Source: Bolinopsis microptera (taxonomy: Eukaryota > Ctenophora > Tentaculata > Lobata > Bolinopsidae). From it: 64,000 nucleotides of DNA. The notes beneath the pieces are model-generated. The model made no database searches, was not told the DNA's origin, and was given only the letters and a program-made list of their open reading frames with translations. The translations under genes were made by a program, and so were the position numbers. The stretch is taken from NCBI RefSeq assembly GCF_026151205.1, contig NC_087079.1:17354945-17418944 (forward strand). The letters run 5' to 3'. Below are positions 10,301-20,087 of this stretch, one piece after another (the first letter of the stretch is position 1; the number at the start of each line of letters is the position of its first letter).

Positions 10301-12182
10301 AACAGAGGAAGGAGGGCGAAGAGACGGAGAGTGACGATGAGGATGACGAGGAGGAAACTAAGAGTGAAGAGGAAGAGGACAGTAAGTCTTCCTTTTTATT
10401 TTTTAAATAATCGCATTTTTGTTAGGAATCAATTAAGTGTTACAGTTACATCTCAATATTGATATGTTGTGAGGGATATCTTTAACATGTCAGTAGATTA
10501 CAAGTAATTAGCAAGATGGTAACAATTAAAGTGGTATATACATGCCTCATTAACTCTTGTTTCTCTCAGAAACGGGAGGTCTGGGTCCACTATCAGAACA
10601 ACTCAAAGTCTCTCAACTGTGGACGACTCTGGGAGAATGTCTGACTGAGCTTGGTTCCAGCTCCGATACTCACGCCGTCCTGGTTCTTCAACCCGCCGTT
10701 GAGGCTTTCTTCCACGTTCACGGTATTGACAGTACCGCAGAGAAGACCTCTTCTGCTTCAAGACGAGGCCGCAACACATCGGGATCTCTGGATCTGTTGA
10801 GCGAGAGTCCTGCTCCGCTGAGTGTGGAACCTGTGGATAGTGTGAGCTCTCTGAGTTCAGGGGGTCAATGCTCCTTACCTATCTTTACTTCCGACATGTG
10901 TCCTGATACTCGCAAGTTCATCACATTCGCTGAGCAGCACCGTATCGTGCTGAACCAAATATTGAGACAGAGCACTACACCGCTCAGTGACGGTCCCTTC
11001 CAGGTTCTAGTCAACCACACTCGTGTCCTGGACTTTGACGTGAAGAGAAGGTACTTCAGACAAGAGCTGGATAAGATAGAAGAAACTAACAGAAGAGAGG
11101 ACATCGCTATCAGGGTCCGACGTGAGCACGTGTTTGAGGAGAGCTTCAGAGAGCTGCACAGGAGATCCCCTGAAGAGTTGAAGAGCAGATTGTACGTGAT
11201 ATTCGAGGGAGAAGAGGGGCAGGACGCTGGTGGTTTGTTGAGGGAGTGGTACCAGATTATCGCTAGAGAGATTTTCAATCCTCACTACGCTCTCTTCACT
11301 ACTACCCCCGGGGACAAGGTCACGTACGTGTGCAACAGTTTCAGTCATTACAATCCAAATCACTTGGACTACTTCAAGTTTGTGGGCCGAGTCATCGCCA
11401 AAGCTATCTACGATAACAAACACCTGGACTGCTACTTTTCCCGGTCATTCTACAAACACATTCTCGGACAGCCAATTAGTTTCAAGGACATGGAACACGA
11501 AGACTATGCTTTTTACAAGAGCATGATGTTCCTTCTGGAGCACGATCTGGTCGAGGCTGGGCTAGACAACCTCGACTTTACTATGGAGATAGAAGAGTTC
11601 GGAGTATCAGAGACCAGGGAGTTAAAACCTAACGGTGACAACATTGCCGTCACGAACTCCAATAAGAAGGAGTATGTGAAACTCATCTCCCAAATGAAGA
11701 TGACCGGCAGTATAAGGTCCCAGATAAAAGCTTTCCTTGACGGTTTCTACGATATAATCCCCAAACACCTCATCTCGATATTCAGCGACAACGAGCTTGA
11801 ACTTCTGATATCTGGTCTCCCAACCATTGATATCGAGGATCTGAAAGCGAACACCGAGTATCACAAATTCAGCGTCACCTCCCTCCAGATCCAGTGGTTC
11901 TGGCGAGCGCTGCGCTCCTTTTCGCAAGCGGAACGCGCCAACTTCCTTCAGTTCGTCACCGGCACCTCCAAAGTTCCTCTACAGGGCTTCTCTTCTCTCG
12001 AGGGTATGAATGGCGTGCAGAAGTTTCAGATTCACAGAGACGACAGGTCTACGGACAGACTGCCTTCCGCTCATACCTGCTTCAACCAGCTTGATCTTCC
12101 AGTTTACGAGACCTACGATAAACTGAGGAGGAACCTCCTTCTCGCCATCAATGAGTGCCCTGAAGGATTTGGCTTGGCTTGA
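7331..12182 (+). CDS. HUWE1: HUWE1 E3 ubiquitin ligase, C-terminal exons (haplotype A)
   Basis: Eight exons with GT-AG borders and consistent phase: 7331-7492, 7838-7913, 8370-8502, 8679-8856, 9416-9541, 9747-9956, 10180-10381, 10570-12182 (TGA). They encode about 900 residues that follow the order of the HUWE1 C-terminus: a region starting EVIKIHPQ, the SEEGLEDG block, a lysine/glutamate-rich acidic linker in exon 7, then [11 protein letters not shown] and the complete HECT domain in exon 8. The HECT catalytic cysteine is in [12 protein letters not shown] (TGC 12078-12080), and the protein ends EGFGLA as in the family. HUWE1 is a giant (over 4000 residues) HECT ligase that transfers ubiquitin to many nuclear and cytosolic substrates. 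The first exon here starts with a splice acceptor, so upstream exons must lie elsewhere or be missing. The haplotype B copy differs by only about three residues (C/G, E/D, D/E). Confidence 0.95.
7609..7837 (+). repeat. Five-fold tandem duplication carrying the HUWE1 intron 1 splice acceptor
   Basis: Five copies of a 49- to 59-bp unit (core aaaagtgatgtattaaatac), each ending acttat(t/c)ag. The last of these is the true acceptor of the exon at 7838. Haplotype B has one copy only (27340-27367). Haplotype A therefore offers several near-identical acceptors in series. Confidence 0.9.
7946..8119 (+). repeat. 18-bp AT-rich minisatellite in a HUWE1 intron
   Basis: About ten copies of an 18-bp unit (atgtaatgaataataaat). 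Haplotype B has fewer at 27478-27612. It lies between exons 2 and 3. The open frame across it (MNNKYV repeats) is a by-product of an 18-bp period without stop codons. Confidence 0.9.
8951..9348. mobile_element. Haplotype A-only intron insertion containing a G-run hairpin MITE
   Basis: Absent from the equivalent intron of haplotype B, which joins directly around 28655-28660. At 9170-9304 there is a compact foldback: about 19 G, then accaacgggcattaatg, a short loop, and the inverted partner cattaatgcccgttggt followed by C-rich sequence. The right arm contains a triplicated cattaat.cc motif. No TSD could be fixed. Confidence 0.7.
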
Positions 12183-12963
12183 AGTTTGAACTGCAAAAGC
12201 TTAACATGTTGCCGAGCAATTATTATGATACGTGACCTAACTTTTGGTTGCCGAGCGAATATATTCATCGGCTTTTTGGGAACCGCTGTAAATTATTTTC
12301 AAGTTGGATACGTTGAACTTATTGCAGATTCATTGGTTTTTTAGTTTTTGGAATATGTTTTCACATTGAAAGGGGTATACGGGGATAAAAGAGAAGATAT
12401 AAAATGTATCGGCTTGTTATTTATAATGTTGTTGTTTACAACACGACCTATATATCGGGGTAATAGTTGTGACAGGTCGTGTTTCAGATCATTATATTAG
12501 ATGAGTAGTGAGTTTAGGGGCCATCTACATTTACTAACCTCACTCCGCTATAACTTCGTTCATGAAAATGACTGTCGTTTTTAGGCATCTGTGTGGCACG
12601 TGCACGCGGTGCCATTTAACTTCGTTTTAGCTTACACTTCCAAGGAAGAATTTCATATACACGGATTAACCTCTAGATTGTGTACCTGTTCCTCAAAAAT
12701 CTTAATAGTTTTCAAATAAATTTAACTCAATAATCGCATATCATTTCTTCAAATGTGGCTTCAAGCGAAATTTTACCTCTGAAAACATTTCCTTGTGTTT
12801 AGAAAAACATATCTTTCGATCACTAACTGAATATGCCACATTATTCTCATTCAAGTTGGCATTAAATTCAAATATAATGACATTGAACTGTCGTGGCAAA
12901 GCAGAATTTGTTCGAAATCACGAATGAGCAAAATTCTCATCTTTCGCACGTACAAACTTTGAG
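12183..12963 (+). other. HUWE1 3' UTR and downstream flank (haplotype A)
   Basis: Non-coding sequence after the HUWE1 stop. A canonical AATAAA at 12715-12720, about 530 bases past the stop, is the best polyadenylation signal. The same signal occurs in haplotype B near 32030. Haplotype B carries an extra 733 bp at the site equivalent to 12767/12768. Confidence 0.6.
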
Positions 12964-13016
12964 TTACCTGGGGACCTCGGCCTCGGCGGAATGACAGGCT
13001 GAGCGCGGCCCAGTAA
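12964..13016. mobile_element. Mini-MITE family 1, copy 1 (53 bp, internally deleted)
   Basis: Ends ttacctgggg and gcccagtaa, flanked by the 8-bp direct repeat actttgag (12956-12963 and 13017-13024). Shortest family member; the central AT stretch is missing. The haplotype B equivalent is at 33162-33214. Confidence 0.85.
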
Positions 13017-13093
13017 ACTTTGAGCGGACGTTGCGTGCGCATTTGACGTATGTCGCGCCGGGCCAGATCATTAAAAATGGTCAAGTGCGCATC

Positions 13094-13216
13094 TTGTAGC
13101 GCGATGCACTACTGGGTCGCGCCGCGCATCAAATAATTCTTCTCGCAACCACGGTAGATCGGCGAAATGCACCACTGTGCCTCACCGAGCTGCGAAGGAT
13201 TGACATCGTGAATAAA
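13094..13216. mobile_element. Mini-MITE family 2, copy 1 (123 bp)
   Basis: Begins ttgtagcgcgatgcacta and ends near gacatcgtgaataaa. It is flanked by the 9-bp direct repeat gtgcgcatc (13085-13093 and 13217-13225). Also present in haplotype B at 33292-33414. Confidence 0.85.
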
Positions 13217-13512
13217 GTGCGCATCCAATATTGAATCACCTTTTTGCATATTCGTTATTTTTTCATTCCCCTAACGAGGAATTGGACTTACTTCCTTATA
13301 CGGTCATATCACGTGATCGAAACAGTTTTTCACCAATATCTCGTCAGGGGAGCATTCGGAATCAGCGTCCCAAAATACATCGCGATCGATTGAAGTTTGC
13401 TTTTAACTGTTGGGGGCCTTTTAGAACAATTTCGAAGATCGACTGTAAAATGATTTAGCACGCTTGTGCCAAACCGGAACCATAAAAACCAAACACCAAA
13501 GTCACTTGACGG

Positions 13513-13623
13513 TTGTAGCGCAATGCACTACTGGGTCGCGCGCGCGCATCCAATAATGCTTCTCGCAACCACTTATGCACTATGCAGATCGGCGAGATGC
13601 GAAGGATTGACATCGTGAATCAA
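13513..13623. mobile_element. Mini-MITE family 2, copy 2 (111 bp)
   Basis: Begins ttgtagcgcaatgcacta and ends gacatcgtgaatcaa. Flanked by the 9-bp direct repeat acttgacgg (13504-13512 and 13624-13632). The haplotype B equivalent is at 33711-33828, with one TSD base changed. Confidence 0.85.
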
Positions 13624-13633
13624 ACTTGACGGA

Positions 13634-13642
13634 TGTTACTCG
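13634..13642. other. Empty target site of the 7.7-kb haplotype B element
   Basis: Single copy of tgttactcg in haplotype A. In haplotype B the same nonamer is duplicated at 33839-33847 and 41547-41555 around the 7.7-kb insertion. Confidence 0.85.
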
Positions 13643-13896
13643 TCTAAATTTCTTCGAAGTAGCGCGCGTTGCTTTCTTCTTGGCCCGATGGCAAGTGCTA
13701 CGAAGTAGCGCGCGCCGGACCTGATCATTAACAATGGTCAACAAAGTCACGTAATAATTTCTGGGCGAGCGAATTAGTAAGAACCGCCTAGGGTTTTCCA
13801 GGTATGAGGTAACAAGTAAACGGCGGGCGCACGCCACTGCAAGTGCAAGGGCCTTGTTTAAAGACAAGTTAATTTTTTATATTGCTCGCTTTTCGT

Positions 13897-13973
13897 TTAC
13901 TGGGCCGCGCTCAGCCTGTCATTCCGCCTAATCTTTATGTTTATAAACATGATAGCCTGAGGTCTTCAGGTAA
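13897..13973. mobile_element. Mini-MITE family 1, copy 2 (77 bp)
   Basis: Begins ttactgggccgcgctcag and ends cttcaggtaa. Flanked by the 8-bp direct repeat gcttttcg (13888-13895 and 13974-13981; one extra t on the left). The haplotype B equivalent is at 41810-41886. Confidence 0.85.
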
Positions 13974-14080
13974 GCTTTTCGAATGTGCAAGTAACTTGAA
14001 AATAACGCTGCGCACAGGGATTGACGTTCCAGGTAAACTAGCTGGAGCTCTTCCATTTTCAAATCGAAAACGTTCGGGTG

Positions 14081-14169
14081 TTAATTGATGATGTCAATTC
14101 TTCGCTGCTCGGCGAGGCCCAGTAGCGCATCCAACATTTCGCTGATCTAACGAAAGCATCGCGCTACAA
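14081..14169. mobile_element. Mini-MITE family 2, copy 3 (89 bp)
   Basis: Inverted orientation relative to copies 1 and 2: begins ttaattgatgatgtcaat and ends tcgcgctacaa. Flanked by a perfect 9-bp direct repeat gttcgggtg (14072-14080 and 14170-14178). The haplotype B equivalent is at 41994-42082. Confidence 0.85.
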
Positions 14170-14194
14170 GTTCGGGTGCTACGATAACTTAATT

Positions 14195-16833
14195 AGGATG
14201 CTTAAAGCCATCATTAAAGCTGCCAAACGTTCGCATTACTGCAACGAAATCCTCAACAACTGTGAAAACAGCAAGAAAACTTGGCAAATTATCAATGAAC
14301 TTAGAGGCAAGAAGAAGAGACAAACCAAACCCCCGTTTATCATTGATAATCAAAGAATAGTTGATAGAAGGACAATCGCTAATGGATTCAATGCTTGGTT
14401 TGTCTCTATTGCACCCAAGCTGAATGAGACGCTTAATGACCTATCTCATGGCATGCCTATATTACCCATGAAAACTTTTTATGACTTCCTGAATAAAAGA
14501 AATGAAAAAACTATTATGCTAGAAGATTGCTCCCCGACCGAAATATTGAAAATTATAAATCAGTTTGAAAACGGCAAAGCTAGTGACATTCCAATAAGTG
14601 TAATAAAAAAGTCATCTCATATAATTGCACCTGTCTTATCAAATTACTTCAATATCCTTATGGCCGAAGGTATATTTCCAGATGTCCTGAAAACTGGTAA
14701 GATAACACCTGTATATAAGAAAGGTAACCCTGAAGAAATTGAGAACTACCGTCCTATATCCACACTGTCTGTCTTCGGTAAAATCTTCGAAAAGCTCATT
14801 TACTCAAGAATATACGGATTTGTTAGCTCTCAAGGAGCCATATCGGAGACACAGTTTGGATTTAGGCAATCCCATTCTACATCTCATGCAGTCAATTACT
14901 CTGTAGATTTAATTACAAAATCTCTTAAACTCAAGAATCATGTTCTAGGAATATTCATTGACTTAAGCAAAGCTTTTGACACTATCGACCATTCAACACT
15001 ACTTATAAAATTAGAGGGCTGTGGAATTAGAGGAGTAGCAAATAACCTTATAAAAAGCTACTTAACAAATAGACTACAATACACCGAAGTTGTGGGAGAA
15101 AAATCAGACACCCTATCTATTCAATTTGGTGTCCCGCAGGGTTCAATACTTGGACCTCTCCTATTTCTCCTCTACATGAACGACATCTCAAACAGTTCTA
15201 AACTAGGATCATTTGTTACATTTGCTGATGATACCAATATATTTGTTGTAGGAAAAACAAAACGTGAGGCCTATGAACGTGGAAATAAGCTTCTTTCATC
15301 ATTGCAGTCTTACATGCGAGCAAATAAGTTACATATAAATATGTCCAAGTGCTGCTACATACACTTCAAGCCTCCCATGAAAGGTTCTAAGTCAGAGACT
15401 CTATCAGATGATGAAGTAGGACTTACTATAGACAACTTTCCGATAAAAAAAGTTTCATCCACTAAATTCCTTGGAGTTATAATTGATGAAAACCTTTCAT
15501 GGGAAGAACACATTAAAGCCCTTAAGCGAAATCTAAATCATTCCACTTCCACCTTATGTCGACTTCGCTGCTCCCTTCCAGAATTTCTACATCAACAACT
15601 ATACTATACTTTGTTTGAATCCCATCTCTCTTACTGTATATCTGTCTGGGGTGGGGCAGCGAAGCATCGTATAAGCTCTCTGTTTACCGCCCAGAAGTAC
15701 TGTCTTAGGGTTATGTTCGGTGATAGGGAGGCTTACCTTGATAAGTTTAAGACCTGTGCACGTACCAGACCAATAGGGCACCAAAGACTTAACAACAAGT
15801 TTTTCATAAAAGAACATACTAAACCGCTATTCAAACATAATAATATCCTAGCTATCCAAAATCTCTATACATACCACTGTTACCTCGAGCTCTACAAGAT
15901 AATGAAATTTCGTGCTCCAATATCCTTACATGAAGGCTACACATGCTCGACAAGGAAGCCGACCCTACTTATTTGTCAGGCTGACCCACCTGATAACCAT
16001 AATACAAGATCAACCAAAATTTTTAACATGATTACTCCAAAAATTAGAATGGATGACTTTACCATGAGTGTGATGTGTTTGCGGGGAAAGCTTAAACGTG
16101 CACTATTAAATAATCAACACAGCCACGCCCCGCTTGATTGGACAATCAAAGATTTTGACTGCAACAATATTGTCTTCGAAAGATCACTACTTGCTGGTCA
16201 CACACATGTCAGCGAAATTCCCCTAGTCTAGTGTTTTCCAAGTCTTGTTCTGTGAGAAAAGTATGTGTGAGAAAGTCTTTAATAAAATAAAATGAATGTA
16301 TATTTTTGAATTTTTAACATTTAATTTGATAATGCAGTATAAAGAAATTTTTAATTAGCACTGTATAGTTTAAGATATTTATATTAGCTTATTATAACCA
16401 TTGATACAACGAACATAATTTTTCAACAGCTCTCCAATATCCATCTTAAAGTTGCATCTTATATCCTCAAACTACACAATTTAAACTTAGGCATATATAT
16501 AGTGTAGACTTTCTGTCACAACAAGACTGTAACCCATAGTAACAAACACAAACAGAACCCCTAACGTCTGCTAACAATTTTCTTCTGATCCTCATATGAG
16601 CCCTGTCTCTAAAAACTCAACTGAACTAGCGTTTTGGTGTGTGCAAAAGCTTTCAGGCACGCACATTCCCTGCCCCGTTAGTTGCCTGTCCCTTCAAAAT
16701 CAAACTAACAGTCAAGGACAAAAAGTCATACACCAAATGAGCATTATATTTTTATAAATTGTTTTACATCTCTTTACTCTGTAAAATGTGCTAAAAATTA
16801 AATTTCTTGTTTCATAAATTTCTTGTTTCATTG
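14195..16833 (+). mobile_element. 5'-truncated non-LTR retrotransposon, haplotype A only
   Basis: The insertion is exact against the empty site in haplotype B (42104-42107), with aatt duplicated at 14191-14194 and 16834-16837. It contains one reverse-transcriptase ORF, a 3' UTR of about 600 bp with an AATAAA-type signal near 16280, and a 3' tail of two 16-bp repeats (aaatttcttgtttcat type) instead of poly(A). The upstream endonuclease region is missing, as expected for incomplete target-primed reverse transcription. Confidence 0.9.
14198..16231 (+). CDS. Reverse transcriptase of a Jockey/CR1-type LINE (truncated ORF2)
   Basis: 677-codon ORF beginning in the linker before the RT domain (KKTWQIINELRGKKK). 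RT motifs follow in order: VYKKGNPEEIENYRPIS, then the FGFRQSHST block, motif A (FIDLSKAFDTIDH, about residues 250-262), motif B (GVPQGSILGPLLFLLY), and the catalytic FADD in VTFADDTNIF. The C-terminal part with the LPEFLHQQLYYTLFESHLSY segment is intact. The FADD signature and domain order fit the Jockey/CR1 group of non-LTR elements, which reverse-transcribe their RNA at a nicked chromosomal target. The apurinic endonuclease domain is absent because of 5' truncation, so the first ATG is probably fortuitous. The copy is young: no internal stops, and absent from the other haplotype. Confidence 0.9.
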   Translation: MLKAIIKAAKRSHYCNEILNNCENSKKTWQIINELRGKKKRQTKPPFIIDNQRIVDRRTIANGFNAWFVSIAPKLNETLNDLSHGMPILPMKTFYDFLNKRNEKTIMLEDCSPTEILKIINQFENGKASDIPISVIKKSSHIIAPVLSNYFNILMAEGIFPDVLKTGKITPVYKKGNPEEIENYRPISTLSVFGKIFEKLIYSRIYGFVSSQGAISETQFGFRQSHSTSHAVNYSVDLITKSLKLKNHVLGIFIDLSKAFDTIDHSTLLIKLEGCGIRGVANNLIKSYLTNRLQYTEVVGEKSDTLSIQFGVPQGSILGPLLFLLYMNDISNSSKLGSFVTFADDTNIFVVGKTKREAYERGNKLLSSLQSYMRANKLHINMSKCCYIHFKPPMKGSKSETLSDDEVGLTIDNFPIKKVSSTKFLGVIIDENLSWEEHIKALKRNLNHSTSTLCRLRCSLPEFLHQQLYYTLFESHLSYCISVWGGAAKHRISSLFTAQKYCLRVMFGDREAYLDKFKTCARTRPIGHQRLNNKFFIKEHTKPLFKHNNILAIQNLYTYHCYLELYKIMKFRAPISLHEGYTCSTRKPTLLICQADPPDNHNTRSTKIFNMITPKIRMDDFTMSVMCLRGKLKRALLNNQHSHAPLDWTIKDFDCNNIVFERSLLAGHTHVSEIPLV

Positions 16834-16837
16834 AATT

Positions 16838-17367
16838 GGCTTTAACTAATTCGCTCGCCCAAACATTTCACGTGACTTTGGTTTTTATGGTTTTGCAGCC
16901 GTACAAAACGGTTTTACATAAACCCTAATCCCAACCCTAACCTTTACCATAACCCCGAAGCTATTCATAACGTCCTTACCACAACCTTAACTCTAACCCG
17001 AGCCCTAAACAATCGAATTCATGTTTTACTAGCCTGTCACGTGACCATTGATTCACGATGTCAATCCTTCGCATCTCACCGATCTGTTGCGAGAACAGAG
17101 AAGCATTATTGGATGCGCGGCCCAGTAGTGCATCGCGCTATACAACGTGACCATAACGGTTTTTTGCCCATAACTCTCCAGGGAAGCATTTTTACCCTAC
17201 GTCATGGGGTTGATTCAGAATCAGCGTCCAAAAATACACCGATTGAGATCAACCAAAAAGCCTTTTTTACAAGAATTTTCTTAAAATTTGGGCGAGCGAT
17301 TTAGTAGGAGCGAACTTTTATTAATCTTGTAGGGTTACAACCTACCAGAACGCGCGCCGAGTTGGAC
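16838..17367. other. MITE-rich spacer without genes
   Basis: Continues the spacer that the LINE interrupted; it aligns with 42108-42507 of haplotype B. Contains ccctaa-like degenerate telomere-type motifs (16920-16945) and the recurrent gggcgagcga(a/t)ttagta motif, also seen near 13765 and 41680. No coding potential. Confidence 0.6.
17048..17145. mobile_element. Mini-MITE family 2, copy 4 (98 bp), haplotype A only
   Basis: Begins ttgattcacgatgtcaat and ends gcgctatacaa. Flanked by the direct repeat cgtgacca (17040-17047 and 17146-17153). Haplotype B has the empty site at about 42310-42320, which confirms the ends. Confidence 0.9.
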
Positions 17368-17472
17368 TTACCTGGGGACCCCAGGCTATTATGTTCATAA
17401 ACATACCGAATAAACCGAATAAACCGCCGAATAAAGATTTGGCGGAATGACTGGCTGAGCGCCGCCCAGTAA
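17368..17472. mobile_element. Mini-MITE family 1, copy 3 (105 bp)
   Basis: Begins ttacctggggaccccagg and ends ccgcccagtaa. It has a longer middle with repeated aataaaccg units. The flanks agttggac and agttgaat are a decayed 8-bp TSD (6 of 8). The haplotype B equivalent is at 42508-42612. Confidence 0.75.
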
Positions 17473-18002
17473 AGTTGAATTGGTCGACGGTCCTAATATA
17501 TGGAACAAATATTTTATGAGTATCACCCGTTAATTTTGCTAGTACTTTAGTTAAGTTTTCGAAATTGTCCCACATTCAAACGACGATTTGGCGCCTCCCT
17601 AAGACGGCGCGCCCCCGCACAGCGGGGTCAGCGGGGCCCTTCGTTACACCACTGGTTTGTCGTCTATCCTTGGAATTATTAAAGGCTACAAATTAGAGTG
17701 GCTTTCTTGTCCCCTTCCATGTTCTCCAGAAACCTCTCACTGATAGCAGGACTCTCCTTGTTCTTAGGTAACTTCTCTCAGCCGCGCTCTCATGCTATCC
17801 TTTTTAAGGCCACCTAGAACCAGCGTCTGTAAAAAGGATAAAAAGTCTCCTTAGGACCTTCAGGATGTCAACAATTGCATCCCTCATTATGTTATGTCGT
17901 GATGAAAACTGGCCACGGGCCTAAATATTACATATCAATCAATTAAAATTCATTAATATTACCAATATTAAAAACTATCGAAAATATTCAAGAAAGTATT
18001 CT

Positions 18003-18218
18003 CTAGCCAAAGGGCTCAATATTTAAATCTAAATCTTCAATATTGTCTGGTTTATATCGCAACTTGGGCCCTCTGTCCCCCCTTATCGAAATAACCGTTG
18101 TCTTTAATACCTCAAAGCGCAAGCGCTTTCTAAGATATGTAACTGAGTCTGAATAACGCTGACCCGTTGGAGATTCCATCTTTTGTGCAAGCTTTTTAAT
18201 CATTATGTTATAAAGCAA
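18003..18218 (-). pseudogene. C-terminal fragment of a retroelement-associated nuclease-like protein
   Basis: 71 codons containing YLRKRLRFEVLKTTVISIRG, clearly similar to LRRRLRFELLKTVLIAVRG in the remnant at 22168-22659. From memory of the family this is the tail of a protein found with retroelement proteins in invertebrates and believed to have a restriction-endonuclease-like fold. Only the C-terminal helix region remains. Confidence 0.5.
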
Positions 18219-18249
18219 TGAAAGGCATTAGTTTGGTCAAATCAAACGG

Positions 18250-19517
18250 AACATATAGTAAGGGGAAAAGTGGTCGATTTAAGGGTTCCGTTGGATTTGA
18301 ATGTTCACAAGGATTTCTCAACGGAATATGGTAGTTAGGACCCCTACGAACATAATTAGACTTGTTGCCAATTTTGTATCTCAACAGAAACACCACTTTT
18401 ACCACTTTTTACCACCTCTGTACCACCTTTCTGGTTTGCCAAATATCTTTAGTTGTGAACATCGTAGAAGGCTGCAAATTAACCTAGAATGTTTATCTTA
18501 TCAAGGAGTAAAACTTTTGTATCAAAAAATTTTTACATTGGACAATCAGCTAATTGGATAATTACCAATTAGTTAATCACCAAAAAAAGTGAAAATTTTT
18601 TATTGGCTCAAAATGATTGAAATCGTTTGAAACACGGAGAAATGTAGTTTTTAAAAATGCTTTGCAGTAAAACTTCGAAGATTTTTAGATTGGGGAATTC
18701 TAAAATCATCAATATTTGAAGTTGGAGTTCAGTAAATCTCGACATATTTTAGTAATTAGGAATAGCTTAGCGGAAAGGGCTGAACCTGAAAAAGGTTAAC
18801 CACACAATATTAGAGTTTCATAACTAATTACAATACAGCTTTATCAAATTCCACATAAAGAAACAGCACAAAAGGACCATTTAAGATCGAACCGATTTTA
18901 CCTGCTGTTCTATCATTTTATTGATTTCAATGATCAAAACCTCTGTACTGTCAATCTTGCCAATCTATACCGGGTATCTGAATGTACCGGACCTTTTTAT
19001 TTACCTCTATAATTAGACCCAGTTGTGCAAGAAATCCGATTTCTCACAGGGGTTTCTTTTAACTGTGCACTTTTTGTCACTCTCGCAAGAGGCCCGGTAT
19101 TATAGGGGGGTATAGGAAGCGTAAATATACCTTCCATCATCCACTGTGGCTTTTTTGTATTGTGAATGCGCATGCCGCTTCGTTTGCTATGCCAGATACC
19201 TCAAATAACCCCCATATCTCATTACCAGGGTCGGGATAGAGCTGGAGATAGCATCGAGAGGTTGCTAGAAATAGCTAGATTTAGAGTAAACTGGTGGTAG
19301 CTGGGTGGTGCTAGCATGGATGTAGCAGAACGTAGCTACACGGGGTTTCATTGGAGTTGGTTATTTTAATGGCCAAAGAGTGCCGGAACTAAAGTTACTT
19401 AAGATTGCAGTTGAGGGGCAGTGTGAACCACGGTGTAGTCACGGACACAGAGCTACAGTGCAGGAGTACTGCAAAAGAACAGTGCAAGTGATACAGTCTG
19501 CAACAGTAAAACGCCGA
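18250..19517 (+). repeat. Left arm of the 1.26-kb inverted repeat
   Basis: Pairs with 20088-21344 almost base for base over its length. The arm ends at agtaaaacgccga next to the loop. A small length difference lies near 18273-18290, where the left arm has extra gtcgatttaagg. Open frames in the arms occur mirror-image in both copies and have no recognisable similarity. Confidence 0.9.
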
Positions 19518-19644
19518 AGAAGGAGATAAGATTGTGGCTGCAGAGGAGGAGAGGAGCTGGAACCTGATTGTGTTTGGGTTGAAAGAAGAGGAGGAAGAAG
19601 AGTTTCCTGCTCTGGTAACTGCATTTTTGGAAGAGGTGGGGTGA
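19510..19644 (+). pseudogene. Possible LINE ORF1-like remnant in the foldback loop
   Basis: Short open stretch between stops encoding ERSWNLIVFGLKEEEEEEF. The NLIVFGL-E motif is typical of the coiled-coil or early region of invertebrate non-LTR retroelement proteins. No further similarity is visible on either side. Confidence 0.35.
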
Positions 19645-20087
19645 GAACTTATTTTCAAGCGACAAGGGTGGGCTGGAAGCAACCAGGTATAGCTATCCAA
19701 CCTATTAAGATCACCGTCCTGAGATTAACAGCCTTTTATCAGAATCTGATGAAAACAGAGAGACTGACCCACCCCTTTTAGATCCAACGAAACCGTTTAT
19801 ATAAATCGACTTTTCCGCATGAATTACTTCATGGTATCTTCTTATCAAGGCTACAGACCTTGCCGTACCTAAGCGAGTCTCTTTAGCCCTTTTCTTCTTT
19901 AGAGCTTTAGGTTAATGATCAAACTCTTCGCTACTCGCTCTTCACTGGATCTATCAGGAAAGATTACATCTTTTTAGGTCTCAACCAGCCTTAGTTTTCC
20001 TGTTTTCATCATGTAGTACTAGTACGTTCTGCCACCTCCATTTTAGCACCACCCAGCTTTCATCAGTTCACTCTAAGTCTAGCTTTG

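Noticed and set aside
10865-11927. Minus-strand ORFs opposite the HUWE1 HECT exon (and 30297-31217)
   Set aside because: Antisense shadows of a strongly conserved coding exon.
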